64,000 nt of DNA, taken from Hansfordia pulvinata. Lineage: Eukaryota > Ascomycota > Sordariomycetes > Xylariales. Below the pieces are notes generated by a model, which was not told the DNA's origin, searched no databases, and was given only the letters and a program-made list of their open reading frames with translations. This document shows positions 23,535 through 35,220 of the stretch, piece after piece. Location: assembly GCA_006538405.1 (NCBI GenBank), contig BJKQ01000012.1, positions 283,001-347,000 of the forward strand, read 5' to 3'. A program made the translations under genes and the position numbers. How positions within the stretch are numbered: the stretch's first letter is position 1; every line of letters starts with the position of its first letter.

Positions 23535-24059
23535 CTGGACTGTTCTGGGATACGGGTCGTGTGCTTAGCTGGGCCTCTTTGCCCATGTCGACGGACCACC
23601 TGTGCTTCCCCTGGGCCCTTATGATTAATCGAGGAATGCGCCTTTAGGAACCGGCGGGATTGATGTAGGGTACGGGCTGCATAGCATGTTGCTGGGCAGA
23701 ATGCGAAGTGTATGCCTGGTCGTTTTACGTTTGCGCATCTCGGACTCTGTATTGAATATGGAGAGAGGGCAGGCCGGCTGGAGTGTCATATTAAACGAGT
23801 CGCCAATGGGGAAGACACATTGCCATGTTTTTTCTGGCCTAATTAGGACTGGCGGGCAAACCGTACGGGCAAGCAACAGACTCGAAGAGTGTGCTTGACC
23901 TGCTGTATCATCAACCATGGAATGGTTCTGTGTGTAAGGTCCATGACTCTGGAGATGATGCATCCCAGGCGGGCCTGGGACGCCTTGCCCCAATCAGGAG
24001 TCTTGTCCAGACTCAAAAGTCGGACTAACACTGATTGAATGTGCCGAGTGGTAGCGAGG

Positions 24060-25080
24060 CAGGCAAAGCTCCCTTGCAACCTTGAGAACCAGCCTGCCTG
24101 TGTAACCCTGGTAGACAGATGGCAACCCAGTAGAAGCAGGAGTGGGTGCCCTAGAATGGTCTGCCTTGGAACGAGATAATGGTGGTCACTGAGTTGGGTA
24201 CTGGTCAGTCAAACAGAAGCTGCCAGCATTTATCTCTATTAATGCCCATGACACAGTTAGTACCTGTGAAAATCAGCTGGCTGGGGATGTATTATTGAAT
24301 GAGCAGTGTGTTAACATGCCCACACAACACAACTGAACCGTAAGACTTGGACAGGAGGGCTGACCAGCAATCCCTCCCCCTCAGAGCCCGGGCAACCTCT
24401 GTTGTTTTTGGCCCTTATCCCACCTTTCTGCTTTCCTGCCTGGACTCGCCTATCTTCTCACTGCCCGTCATCTTACCTGCTTGTCTTCTCTTTCCACCCA
24501 TCTCACCTGTCCTCTTCCACAGCTGGACCATCCACTCTCTGCCTAACCCACCTCTCTTTCTTCTGGTGAACACATCAGCCCTCGCCTCTTCTCACGCATC
24601 TCAATCATCTCCTTTGCAGAGACACCACCAGCCTGTCATTTGCAAGCATCACCAGTCCTTAGACTGTCAGTCTTGAGATCTTCAGTCTGCAGTCTCACTT
24701 GCATTCTCACAGCACTGCTGGCATTCTCCTGTGTTCAGATCCAACACGGCCTTTGCGTACCTCATCTGCCTTCTTTTCTGCCTTCCCACAGCACTCAGAG
24801 AGCATCCTCCCTCATCTCAACCCAGCCTGTCCCCTTTACAGCAACAGGAGAACACCCTACAGTCTGGGACTTTAATCTACCATCATAATTGTAAAGGAGG
24901 GCATATCAGCACCCTTTTCCTGACTTCCACATCACCACCACCACTCACCCAGTGAAACCTGGACATCAACCCTTTCACAACTGCAACCCCATCACTGTCC
25001 ATGTATTAAGGCAGTGATCATACTGGAACCCTTCCTTTATCTGCTTTGCCACAGCAGTGAGGGGACCTTCCCAGCAAGTA
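24060..25080. other. CpG-poor intergenic block upstream of the SRR1-like gene
   Basis: By eye I count only about nine CpG dinucleotides between 24061 and 25080, while C and G remain common and CA, TG and CT are abundant. Flanking genes have roughly ten times more. The block is C/T-rich at 24390-24560. No gene is supported. It includes the promoter side of the gene starting at 25228. Confidence 0.6.
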
Positions 25081-25227
25081 CCTATACTGTTCCACCACCT
25101 CGCCGCCGCCACCCCAGCCAGGCATAGAGACAGAGACAACTGCCCTGTCCCAGCTTCAAAAAAGAAGAGAAAAAGACATCGCCACCCTCAGCAAACAGAA
25201 AACACCACCACTCAGCAAGCAGCAGCC

Positions 25228-27078
25228 ATGGCCTCCAAGCCCAACAAGAACAGCAGCACGGCCCTGCAGCTGGCGAAGAAGGGCGGTCTGCCCAAGTTCT
25301 ACCCCTCCAAGGTCATGGTCAGAGAGGGCCTGCAGCCCGAGGACGAACCCTTCCCCGTGCCCCTCACCCGCCTCCTACCCGACGCGCACACGACCGCGAC
25401 CCTGCTGCAGACGGCCGAGGGCTTCGACGGCGTGCAGCCCGCCGTCATCGTGGCCGGGCGCCCCGACGACGTCGCCGAGGCCGACGTCCTGCGCTTCTGG
25501 CTGGGCGGTGACGACGACGACGACGACCACCACCACCACCACCAGGAGGAGGACCCCCGCCGCCGCGACTGGGTGCCTCGCCTGTGGTCCGCCCGCGACC
25601 TCGCGCTGCAGATGCGCGCCCTCGAGATGTACCGCGGCGGCCGCAAGCTGTGGACCCGGAAGCTCCTCGTCAACATCGAGCTGCAGCTCAAGAAGGGGTC
25701 CGAGTACCTCTACATCCACGGCATCGACGGCCACGCCGTCAAGGTCAAGAACCTCGGATACGACCGCGAGGACCTGTAAGCATAATACATATCCTTGACT
25801 CTCCTTCCCTCTTATTCTGGTCCCCCTAATCTCCATCCACCAAACATCGGAAAAAAAAACACCTGAAAAGATTTTCCAACCTCTCCCTCATACTGACCAC
25901 ACGAAAAAACAAAACAGGGAGCCGCGCGTCAAGCTCCTCGGCTTCCGCGACCTCGTCGCCCCCGCGGCGTCCTGGTCCCGCGCCACGGCCTTCTGCAGCT
26001 ACCGCGTCGACTGGGTCCTCACCCCGCCTTACGCGGCGGCGGAGCACCGGCGCGAGAGGCGCCTCCTCGCGGGCCCCGCGGCGGGCGACGAGGACGAGGC
26101 CAGGCGCCTGCGCTTCCTGCACAGCCCGCGCGTGGTCGCCCTCGACCGCGACTGGTGCGCCGCCGAGGCCGACTGGCGCGCCTCGCGCACCCGCGCCGCC
26201 CTGAGGGGCCTCGTCGCCGGCCTCGTCGCCACCAACAAGGCGATGCTCGGCGGAGAAGGAGAAGACGAGAAGGAGGAGGAGGAGGAGGGTGGGAAGAACC
26301 GCGGTCGTCAGCCGCTCATCCACCGCGTCGTGTGCTTCGGGCTGGGCCGCCTGATGCACGAGGTCACCAACACCACCACCACCTCCGAGGGGGGAGAAGA
26401 GGAGGACGAGGAGGCGGTGGCGTACAAGCCCGACCGCCGCGCGATGATGGCGCACGCCGCGGCGCTCGACCTGGCGGCCTGGTTCTCCGAGCAGCAAAAC
26501 CACCACCACCACCAAGTCCGCGTCATGGCCCAGGACCCGGCGTACTCCGAGGCGGAGCGCGTCGTCCTCGCCCAGCACGGGATCCGGACCGCGGGCGGCT
26601 TCGGCGCCATGGGCTTCGCCCACGTCGACGGGCGCACCTGCGTCCTCGCCCTCGCCCCCGGCGCCAGGGTCCGCGAGGTCCTCGCCGAGGTCGCCCGCCC
26701 GGCCGTCTACGTCGCCGCCCCCTTCCGCTTCTCCGGCGTCGAGCAGACCCGCCGCGACTTCGAGGAGCACCAGCGCGTCGTCGTCGCCCCCCAGGGGCGC
26801 GTCTACGGTGTCAGGTAAAGTCACCCCCACCTCCCCTTTTCCAGACCAGACTCCAGAGAGAGAAAAGAGACCAGATGATGATGAAAGAGAAAACTGACTT
26901 GTCACCACCACCACCAAGACCCTGGGTCAAGGACCCGCACACCCCCCGCACCGCGGCCATGGGCCGTGAGTACATGAGCTGGGCGCTCCCGCGCGTCGAA
27001 GGCGAGCCCGACGCCGACATCTTTCGCGGCGCCGTCATGCACGTGCGGGTCGGAGGGAGCGACGCCCAAGAGCAGTAG
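25228..27078 (+). CDS. SRR1-like domain protein
   Basis: Exons are 25228-25775, 25918-26814 and 26919-27078; together 535 codons (534 aa), all phases agreeing. The start at 25228 has a strong context (CAGCCATGG); an in-frame ATG at 25057 is less likely. The SRR1-like domain covers roughly residues 310-480: RVVCFGLGRL, a helix with LDLAAWF, VRVMAQDPAYSEAERVVLAQ, then VLALAPGARVREVLAE. SRR1 proteins are linked to heme-dependent and circadian regulation in plants and yeast, but no biochemical activity is established for this branch. Low-complexity inserts interrupt the fold: an Asp6-His5 run near residue 95 and a Glu-rich run near 300. The C-terminal exon adds RPWVKDPHTPRTAAMGREY. The frame is intact. 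Confidence 0.8.
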
Positions 27079-27430
27079 GCGCGGCGCAGCGGGCGCTCCC
27101 ATGCTCAGGACAAGGGGGATGGATATGAGTGGACGCGGGTTTGTCTTTCGTGTGTTTCAGTTCGTCGGGAAAATGGAGGCGGGGAGGGGAGGAGTTTGAT
27201 GAGCCCGGGAGTAACGAGGAGGAATTCAGGTAGGCAGTGGAGAGGGCCAGGCCCAGGAGATGGCAGAGGCCCTCCACGCCTGGATGAGGTTGCAAGAAAA
27301 ACGTTCTTTCTGATCACTTGCGAGTTTCGTGAACTAGGCGCGATGCTGTAGCTGAACATCATCGGAGTAAAACCTACTCTATACCTCAGTGTGAACGTGA
27401 ACTTTGTCCCAATACCCCCTTCCCACACCA

Positions 27431-28860
27431 TCAACCCAGCCGCTCCTGCGCCCATCGATCGATCTCCTCCTGGATGGGCGGGCAGTACAACCAGGCCATC
27501 TGCTTCGGGTTGGACTCGCTCTCATCAAACCACAGGTCGTCCGGCCCCAGCTCGGCCTGCTTCTCTAGCGGAAGGCGCTTGTTGTTGAGCCGGCGCGTCA
27601 GGTCCATTAGATCGGCCATGCGGCGCTGGCGGAAGCCCTGCCAAAAGTCGAGCGCGTCGCCCCAGAGCTGCATCTTCTTCTCCGGCTCGTCCTCGTTGCT
27701 CCCCTGTCCTCCCTCCCCAGCAGCATCCCGAAGCTTGCCGACCAGCAGAGCAAGCGACCAAGTGTCCTCGAACGCCTGGCTGGCGCCCTGACCCGTGGTG
27801 GGTGGGACGGCGTGTGCGGCGTCTCCCAGGATGACGACTCGGCGGTGCGGTGCCGAAGCCCAGCGGGGCAGCGGCGCCAACGCACGGAACGGCCACATGT
27901 TGAAAGTCGAGGGGTCGATGTGCTCGGCGGCCGAGCGCACGATGTCCGGGGCTCGACTCGTGTGCGCCTGCGCCCTCGCCACCAGCCCTTCTGTGTCGGC
28001 AAGCATGGCCGCCCAGTCCTCCCTTCCGAGGTCCTCGATGGGGAACTGCATGCCGGTCAGCATGGCCGAGCCGTCGGGCCGTTGGGGGGCCATGATGAAG
28101 GCGCCCGCCGGACCTCCTCCCATCATCACGCCCACGGGGAACTTGTAGTCCTTTTCCTTGGGAATGCGCAGTTGGCTTCTTGGCGTCTCCCACGACAGCG
28201 ATGTCAGACCTAGAAACTTGGGGTCGGGCGCGCCGGGGCTCACGTAGCCGCGAATCCGCGAATGGATGCCCTCGGCGCCAACCAGCAGGGCCGCGGAGCC
28301 CGTGTCGCCGTCAGCAAACTGGAATTCGACCCCAGCCGCCGTCTCGGCCGTGACGCTGGCGAAGCGCTTTCCGAAGACGACTTGGATGCCGCGCTCGGCG
28401 CATGCCGTGCGCAAGACGTCGAGCAGCTCCTGGCGGTAGATGCGCACCGCCTTGTAGCCGTACGCAGCCTCGTGGCCTTGGGGGAAACGGTCCGTGGTCT
28501 TTTCGTCGCCGTTCTTGTAGTACACCCATTCAAATTGGTACGACGCGGGTAGGATCCGGCTGTACAGGCCCAGCCTGTCAAGGATGCGCAGACCGTTGGG
28601 CGACAACATCATAGCCCCGCCTGCAGTGCGCGACGCTTGGATCTGATCCAGGCTGCGCATCTCGTAGACAGTGCACGGCACTGACACCGCGTGCAGCGAC
28701 AGCGCAATGGCCATTCCCTGGCGGATGGGGTCAGTCTTGTCTTCGTGTCCGGCTTTCGACTGGGCAGAGGAGGGGCGGGGCGGGGGAGGGGCAAGAGGAG
28801 GGCTTCACTTACGGCGATGCCGCCGCCAATGACGGCTACCTTGTCGGTCGCCTGGAGCAT
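27431..28860 (-). CDS. FAD-dependent monooxygenase, salicylate-hydroxylase-like
   Basis: Two exons on the minus strand, 28813-28860 and 27431-28717, giving 444 aa; the 95-nt intron falls inside the FAD-binding glycine motif, which is completed on splicing (VAVIGGGIA joined to GMAIALSLHA). Group A flavoprotein hydroxylase, using NAD(P)H and O2 to hydroxylate an aromatic or polyketide substrate. Other signatures are VGAEGIHSRIRGYV (DG-type motif, with EG in place of DG) and GDAAHAVPPTTGQGASQAFED, the second FAD/ribityl-binding motif. No membrane anchor or signal peptide is evident. Substrate cannot be inferred. The frame is intact. Confidence 0.88.
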
Positions 28861-29917
28861 CTTGTCTGATTTGTGTCGTGAGGAAGAGATATTGTCGGAT
28901 CGGACAAGATGGGTTGCTCTGGATTTGCTGAGAGAACGCAGGGCGTCGATCGTGCTTGTTGTGGTCCAAGGCCTCTGTCCTGACTCTGCAGCTATTTATG
29001 CCCGCAGATGCGGATGGGGCGGATCCGACATGGCTGCGCCCCAGTAATCGGTCCAGCTCTTGATTCAGCTCGAGCCTTTGCGTGCTGGGCTGGGGCTGGA
29101 GCGGGCAAATCTTGGCTTCGGATCCGTCGTGCTTGGCCGTCGACGTGGAAGAGCCGGGAGCTCTCGGCCGAAAGGCGACCATTGGTTGTCAAACACCGGC
29201 TCCGGGTTTCCAAGACCACGCGGGCTGTGGCCCAGTTGTTTCGGCCGGATGCTCGACGGAGGACACCGGAAAACAGGGCGGCACCAGCAAGCAGGTCAGC
29301 TAATCGGAGGGTCATTGTCGCCCGCTCGGGGGGTCGGTCTCATGTTTGGCCGATCACCCCCGTCCATGAGCGCCCCGCCCAAGACGATTTCCAGCTTGCT
29401 CATCAGCTAGCTGCGTCTGGACAGTCGCCGCGTATAGCTGATTGCGCATCTGTCTGGTCGAAGAGGCGATGCTTTTTTGATGAAGAAGACACCGGGCAGT
29501 AGGTTGTACGGCGGGCAATGGGAGTTTCGGGCTCCAGTAGGCCGCGGGTTCCGACCACCTACCATCCGCAAATGTGAATGTCCTCGAGCGCCGTCGCGCC
29601 TTCCTGGTCCGTACACCATCCAGATCGAGAACAGATCTCAGGCCTCAGTACTCGTCTCGTATCCTCACATGTGGGAGCCAGTTCCGAGCTTGAGCCAGTG
29701 TAGTTAGCACCGCGGCTCGCCCGGCGCTTGACGTTGACGAGAGCCACCTACGAGTACTCGCACTAGCCCGGCTGACTCTCATCAACATGAAGAACCCGAC
29801 TTGGACGTGTGCTCCCTCCTCACCCACCGCCACATATCTGCATCGTCTTCTTCGCTTTCACGCCCACACGCACTTCCCGCAGGCTGCAACGGTGTATGCA
29901 CACTGACGACACTCGAC
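28861..29917. other. Intergenic region between divergent genes
   Basis: It carries the promoters of the monooxygenase (-) and of the small membrane protein (+). One ACTCGTA-type palindrome (TACGAGTACTCG) lies near 29749. No gene is supported. Confidence 0.6.
28990..29000 (-). promoter_or_regulatory. TATA-like element upstream of the FAD monooxygenase
   Basis: The minus strand reads CATAAATAGC about 130 bases before the start codon at 28860. This spacing suits a fungal core promoter. Confidence 0.4.
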
Positions 29918-30425
29918 ATGGCTCTCTCCGTCAACCTCAACCCCCGGCACGTCAACCTGGCCTCCAGGTCCGTGATAGTGCTTATGCTCGGGGGCTCAGC
30001 CTGGGCCCGGTGAGTTTCCTTTGTCTTCTCCCCTCTCACCCCTGACAAGGAGGTGCCGGAGTTTTCTGTACTCTCCTGAAAAACGCCGGTCTGTTCGCGC
30101 TGACGTACGAGGCGGTGCGCACAGCCTGTTTCCCGGCCAATCCTCCGAGCTGGGTCGATACCATGCCAGCCGCGACGCCGACGAGGCGCGGTCGCTGCCC
30201 GTCATCGGCGCATTCATGACCGCCGCCGCCGAGCGCCGCCTGATCGGGCTGGTCAACATTGTTCTCGCGGGCCTCGTCGCCTACGAGCCCACCAGCTACT
30301 ACGGCCTGTCCTCCATGGCCGGCCTCCTGTCGCTGGGCTTCCTCGCCAGGGTCCGCAACGCCCGCAACGTCCTGCCGCCTCTGGTCGCGGGGGCCATCGC
30401 CGGGCTGGGCGTGTACTATCACTAA
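29918..30425 (+). CDS. Small predicted membrane protein
   Basis: Two exons, 29918-30009 and 30125-30425, give 130 aa; the intron is 115 nt with a GTGAGT donor and a CACAG acceptor, joining codons as SAWA-R-LFPGQ. I do not recognise a named family. The N-terminal segment (SVIVLMLGGSAWA) is hydrophobic and could be a membrane anchor. The C-terminal half has two hydrophobic stretches: LIGLVNIVLAGLVAYEP and a final one ending VAGAIAGLGVYYH. This arrangement suggests a three-helix membrane protein, possibly mitochondrial or ER. It lies head to head with the monooxygenase. Confidence 0.6.
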
Positions 30426-30993
30426 GAGCCATGGATAAAACCAATACAAAGACTTCTGCGCAAAGGCGATGACTCGCGCATGACAGTTATTCTCCCAAAA
30501 TCCCGCCGCACTCTGTACGCGTGGTCCCTGCCAAGCATCTGTGTCGGCGATAACGCGGCTTGTATCTTCAGTTGCTGCTCCGCCGAGCACATCTTTTCCC
30601 TGCTCATGACGATGATGAAGGTGACGCAGTGGGCATTGGGCATCGCTCGACACGCTGATTAGCTGGCGACAGCTATGCCTGCCGCTGCCGAGGGGAGAAA
30701 GGGGGGTGGGGTTGGGTGTGTGCGTGCCCCCCTCCCCCTTCAGGGTCTCAGCCGGGCGAATCAAGTGGCAGGGGAGGCATCACACCCCAGGACGACGATG
30801 ACGTCGCTTACTGCGGCCGACATTGTGCACTTGTGCGCGCGCTTAGCTGTCCAGAAGCCACGCGACACAGCCCGGGCGCGAGTGTCCGAAGACGACTATA
30901 ATAGCCTAAGTGGCGTCGCGTCTGGTCGCGTCTTTGCATTTCCGAGAAACTCCTACAGTCTCAGCGTTGCCGCCACATCACCACCCCCTAATA
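30426..30993. other. Intergenic region
   Basis: Sits between two plus-strand genes. The second half should contain the promoter of the 2EXR gene. No gene is supported. Confidence 0.6.
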
Positions 30994-32289
30994 ATGTCTT
31001 CAACCGTGGCCACCATGACCAACACGGTCCTCCAACACTCATCACCTTTCAGCAGCTTCGCTTCATCACCACAATTATTACGTGAATTCCATCTTTTCGG
31101 CTTCCTCCCGCCAGAGCTACGCGACTACATCTGGGAGCTGGCCGGCCCCGACCCGCGCGCTCCCGGCGGCGTCCATGTCTTCAGTGCGCGGCTCGGGGCT
31201 CAGCGGCCGCACCAGCAACAACTTGTGCCGATCGGCAAGGGCAAGGGCAAGGGCCTTGACGAGGCAGCAGAGGCACCACCAAATCTTCAGCTCTTCACAC
31301 TGGCCATACCCGCGTCATCAGAGGAGGCGCGGCGGCGGCGGCAGCGGCGGCGGCGCGGCTGGCTTGCAACCCGCAACAAATGCGCCGTGGAAGAGGAGGA
31401 ACAAGACAACTTCTCCTCCTACCTACAGAACAGCGCGCTGTGGTTTGCATGCCACGAGTCGCGCGCCGCAATGCAGCGTCTATACAAGGGGTGCGACGTC
31501 GTGCCCTTCACGCTGTCCACGGACAACAAGGCCGCCGCCGCCAACAACAACGAAGCGGGAGCGCCCCCGAGGAGCTACGTGCTGAACCGGGGCACGGACT
31601 TGATGCTTGTGCGGCCCGGGGACCTGGGCCATGACCGGCCGCCGCTGGACCAGACGGTGCGGTGCGCCAGCTTCATTCACATGCCGGCGTTCCTGCCCAC
31701 GCCGGGCCGGGGCGGGATCCGGGTGGCCGTCGAGTACAGCCCGGACGACCCGGCGTGCGCGGGCGGGCGGTGGGGCTTCTTCGCCGAGTCGCTGCTCGAC
31801 GCGGTGCACGAGGTCGCGCGGGTCGAGGGCGGGCGCGGCGAGTTCCTGCTCGTCGACCGGACAATGCGGCTGCGCGACGGCGTGAGCGAGGCGGACCTGA
31901 GGGCGGCGGGGCGGCGACCGGACTTTGAGTGCGAGGGCCGTCGGTACTACCGGGTGGAGAGCAGCAGCGGGGAGAGGGAGGTAGGGGAGGTGCAAGGGGA
32001 CGCGCACTTCGAGTCGGTCTCGTCGCCGTCGTCGACGACCCAGCCGCCGCTGGCCACGCCGCCGCCGTCGCAGCAGCAGCCGCAACACCCGGAGCTGACG
32101 ACGCTGCGCAACGACTGGGACGCGCTGACGGCCAAGAACCTCTTTGTGCGCCCCGGCATTAGTAAGGGCCACCTTCAGGCTTCGGTTGGTGTGCTGGCCT
32201 GCGTGCGCGACGACGGGCGGGCACCGTCGTCGTTGTCGTCATGGGGGCAGCCGGGGGGAGATAAGGGTGGCAGCTGCGTGATACAGTAG
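30994..32289 (+). CDS. 2EXR domain protein
   Basis: A single-exon gene of about 431 aa from the first ATG at 30994; the next ATG at 31015 has an even better context (GCCACCATGA) and may be the true start, giving 424 aa. The N-terminal FHLFGFLPPELRDYIWELAG is the hallmark of the 2EXR domain, a fungus-specific module of unknown function that is expanded in Pezizomycotina. Downstream segments typical of the family are ALWFACHESRAAMQRLY and LNRGTDLMLVRPGDL. The C-terminal quarter is low complexity (Ser/Thr, PPPSQQQPQ). Low-complexity Arg and Lys-Gly runs occur in the middle. The frame is intact. Confidence 0.82.
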   Translation: MSSTVATMTNTVLQHSSPFSSFASSPQLLREFHLFGFLPPELRDYIWELAGPDPRAPGGVHVFSARLGAQRPHQQQLVPIGKGKGKGLDEAAEAPPNLQLFTLAIPASSEEARRRRQRRRRGWLATRNKCAVEEEEQDNFSSYLQNSALWFACHESRAAMQRLYKGCDVVPFTLSTDNKAAAANNNEAGAPPRSYVLNRGTDLMLVRPGDLGHDRPPLDQTVRCASFIHMPAFLPTPGRGGIRVAVEYSPDDPACAGGRWGFFAESLLDAVHEVARVEGGRGEFLLVDRTMRLRDGVSEADLRAAGRRPDFECEGRRYYRVESSSGEREVGEVQGDAHFESVSSPSSTTQPPLATPPPSQQQPQHPELTTLRNDWDALTAKNLFVRPGISKGHLQASVGVLACVRDDGRAPSSLSSWGQPGGDKGGSCVIQ

Positions 32290-33736
32290 TGCCGGTGTTC
32301 GAATTGCCGACTTCTGGCTCACGGGTGATGGATGCCAAGCGGAGGTGAAGCTTTGAGATTCTGGTGTACAATATGGGGCGAGACTGAAGGATGGCGAGAG
32401 GTCTGGTAATGTATCGTGTACGCGTATGCGTGGATATAAAATCGTTTCGTCGGGCATGTTCTACAATCAATGTACATTAGCTGGAAGCCTTCAAGTTGCG
32501 TCGTCCGGTGCGAATGCTGTCTGATCAGATTTGATTTTGAAACCCAGACAGTTCAATATTTTCTTCACAATTAACGACCCGTCGCCGAGATGAACGTGTC
32601 AATCCAATCAATGCCAGCCGTACCAGTCGTGAAATTTGTGGCATGAGGAAGGTACGATAGCACAAAATGGTGTGGCGTACCAGGCAGGCGCGACAAGGCA
32701 AAATCACTGAGGCGAGTGCTTTGAGAGCTTCTTGAGGCCTTTGACCACTCGAGTGCTGCTATTTGGCAGACCTCACTAGCATCAACTACCTTAGGTACTG
32801 TACGCAACAAATCAGTGACGAAGCGCCGACGCCCGTCCTCATCCTGGCCCTCAATCAGATCCAGCAATTCAGACTTCAAGATGGCATGCGTCGACCCCAC
32901 GATGACCTCTCACCACCGTATATCTCCATCGACGCACCGCGCCGTCGTGGTTATGCCACCCCTATCCGCCTGGCAGCCTCGGCCGTTCGCGATCGCGGCT
33001 AACATCCCTGTCGAGTGCATTATCTGAGGCTCAGTCTCAGTCTTGCCTACGCTCGGTTGTCGGACAGACGCAAGCTCCCGAATCACAGGCTCCTGGTTGA
33101 ACTGTCCTAGCACTTGGGGACGGCGCGGCTGGGTGACTGGCTGCAGGCCACAACACAACTTCGAACCAAACTTCACCTTTGTTCGGTCGCTGGAGCCCGT
33201 CGGTCGGTAGCCGCAGCGCCGGCACCTCGGTCGAGGGCAGATCAGCACGCTGGTGACGCGTGGGAGAGGCGAGCAAGAGCAGCACTGCTCGACAGGGATT
33301 GTCAGCCAAGCTGAGTGCCGCCCGCCTGGAGTGCCGGGGTCGTGCGAGGGCTTGACACACACACAGCAAAGGCTAGACTTACCTCGGCTCCCAGGCTGCC
33401 CGCCCTGGCTGTGCGACGCGCACCCCCGCAGAAGTTGGAGAAGCCGTTAGGTGGGTATTGGCGGTGCTGCTTGCGCCGGAACGGGCTTTCACGTCGCCGT
33501 CGCCGCGGCCACCACGGCATGGCATCCACCACTGCCGGCGGGTCTGTCTGCGGACAGGGATCGATCGTTACCGCTAGTTTGCATATTTAGACCCGCGGCA
33601 GCCCTCTTTCCCCAGATCCACCGGTCGCCAACTGACGTCGTAGCCTGGTTTCTAGTAGCTGTTCCAAGTATCTACCCTCGAGTCCAACAAATCCATTCCA
33701 GCATCAGAGCCCGAGCCAGAGTCAGAATCAGCCAAA
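32290..33736. other. Intergenic region with one orphan coding-like stretch
   Basis: No complete gene is supported. A 109-codon open frame on the minus strand (32571-32900) has a protein-like composition but no ATG; see findings. The right part should be the promoter of the thiolase gene at 33737. Confidence 0.5.
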
Positions 33737-35220
33737 ATGCCGCCCAAGCAGAGACAGCCCGTCTACGTCCTGGGCGTGGGCATGACCAAGTTTGTCAAGC
33801 CCCGCGGCAAGATCGACTACACCGAGCTGGGCTTCGAGGCTGGCGTCAAGGCCATGCTCGATGCCCAGATCAACTACGACGAAGTCGAGCAGGGCTTTGC
33901 CTGCTACTGCTACGGCGACTCGACCTGCGGCCAGCGCGTCTTCTACCAGTTCGGCATGACCCAGATTCCCATTGTCAACGTCAACAACAACTGCTCGACT
34001 GGCTCGACCGGCCTGGCCCTCGGTCGCCAGACCATTGCCCATGGCGGCGCCGACTGCGTCCTCGTCGTCGGCTTCGAGAAGATGATGCGCGGCAGCCTGC
34101 AGAGCTTCTTCAATGACCGCGAGAACCCTACCGGCACCACCGGCAAGATGATGGCCGAGACCCGTGGCGTCACCAACGCCCCAGGGGCTGCACAAATGTT
34201 TGGCAACGCCGGGCGTGAATACATGGAGAAGTGCGTATTTCCCAGGCCCCGAGAGCTACTGCATATGCGCTCTAGATTTTTCTCCATCCCAAATTTACCA
34301 CGGAACTTCCTCTCAGCCACCGCTAACCCACCGATAGATACGGAGCCAAGAAGGAGGACTTTGCCGAGATAGCCCGCATCAACCACGAGCACTCGGGTCG
34401 CAACCCCTACTCGCAGTTCCAGGACGTCTACAGCCTCGAGCAGGTCCTCGGGGCGCCCATGATCCACGAGCCCCTGACCAAGCTGCAGTGCTGCCCCACG
34501 TCCGATGGCGGTGCTGCCGCCGTGCTGGTTTCGCAGGAATTCCTCGACGCCCGTCCCCACCTCAAGGACCAGGCCATCCTCATCGCGGGCCAGTGCTTGG
34601 CGACCGACGCACCCAGCCTCTTCTCCCGCAGCTCCATCGACCTCATGGGCTTCGACATGTCCAAGCGCGCCGCCAACGAGGCTATGGCCCAGGCGGGCAT
34701 CACCCCCAAGGACGTGTCTGTGGTCGAGCTGCACGACTGCTTCTCCGCCAATGAGATGATCACCATCGACGCCCTAGGGCTGTCGGAGCCGGGCAAGGCA
34801 CACGAGCTGGTCCGCAATGGCGACATCACCTACGGCGGCAAGATGGTCATCAACCCCTCCGGGGGGCTCATCTCCAAGGGCCACCCGCTAGGCGCCACGG
34901 GGCTGGCTCAGTGCGCCGAGCTCGTGTGGCAGCTGCGCGGCTGGGCCAACAACCGCGACGTCCCGGGCACCCGCTACGCCCTGCAGCACAACCTGGGCCT
35001 GGGCGGCGCTGTCGTCGTCACCGTCTACTGCAAGCCCGACCGCTCCCCGGCCACCAAGGTCGATAGCGCCGCCGTCGCCAAGAAATGTCGCCTGGGATAC
35101 AACCCGGCCGTGGAGGCCAAGGGCTTCACGGCCGAGCAGGTCAAGGAGGCCGTCAGCAAGACCAAGTCGAGTGCCTGGGCCCTGCAGGACACCCAGGAGA
35201 AGGTCCAGGCCCGCTTCTGA
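33737..35220 (+). CDS. SCP2-type thiolase (sterol carrier protein X-like, thiolase part)
   Basis: Two exons, 33737-34230 and 34338-35220, give 458 aa; the 107-nt intron splits a Lys codon. Thiolase-fold enzyme of the SCP2/SCPx branch, expected to cleave or handle 3-ketoacyl-CoA. Seen in the sequence are the nucleophile region [15 protein letters not shown] (Cys near residue 91), [14 protein letters not shown] and [17 protein letters not shown], the last holding the catalytic His and the GHPLGA signature. The protein ends after the thiolase core plus a short lysine-rich tail, so the fused SCP2 lipid-carrier domain of animal SCPx is absent. It ends in QARF; ARF is the peroxisomal signal known from yeast alcohol oxidases, so peroxisomal location is inferred. 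The frame is intact. Confidence 0.9.

Larger units (their letters stand above)
22422..24059. other. Intergenic region with short tandem repeats
   Basis: No gene is supported. It holds a (GAA)8 tract (22552-22575), a 14-bp tandem repeat (23474-23534) and C/G-alternating runs (about 23399-23412). The left third is the promoter side of the minus-strand NAD(P)-binding gene. Confidence 0.55.

Noticed and set aside
23640..25080. RIP-degraded transposon
   Set aside because: CpG is lost but TpA is not in excess, and no transposase, reverse transcriptase or terminal repeats are visible.
25057..25227. Upstream in-frame start of the SRR1-like gene
   Set aside because: The extension is low complexity and the ATG at 25228 has a much better context; the upstream part is likely 5' leader.
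25826..26917. A 363-codon minus-strand frame opposite SRR1-like exon 2
   Set aside because: Low complexity; the plus strand gives a coherent three-exon SRR1-like protein.
30910..30993. Earlier start of the 2EXR gene
   Set aside because: The frame opens with GTG at 30910; the first ATG is at 30994.
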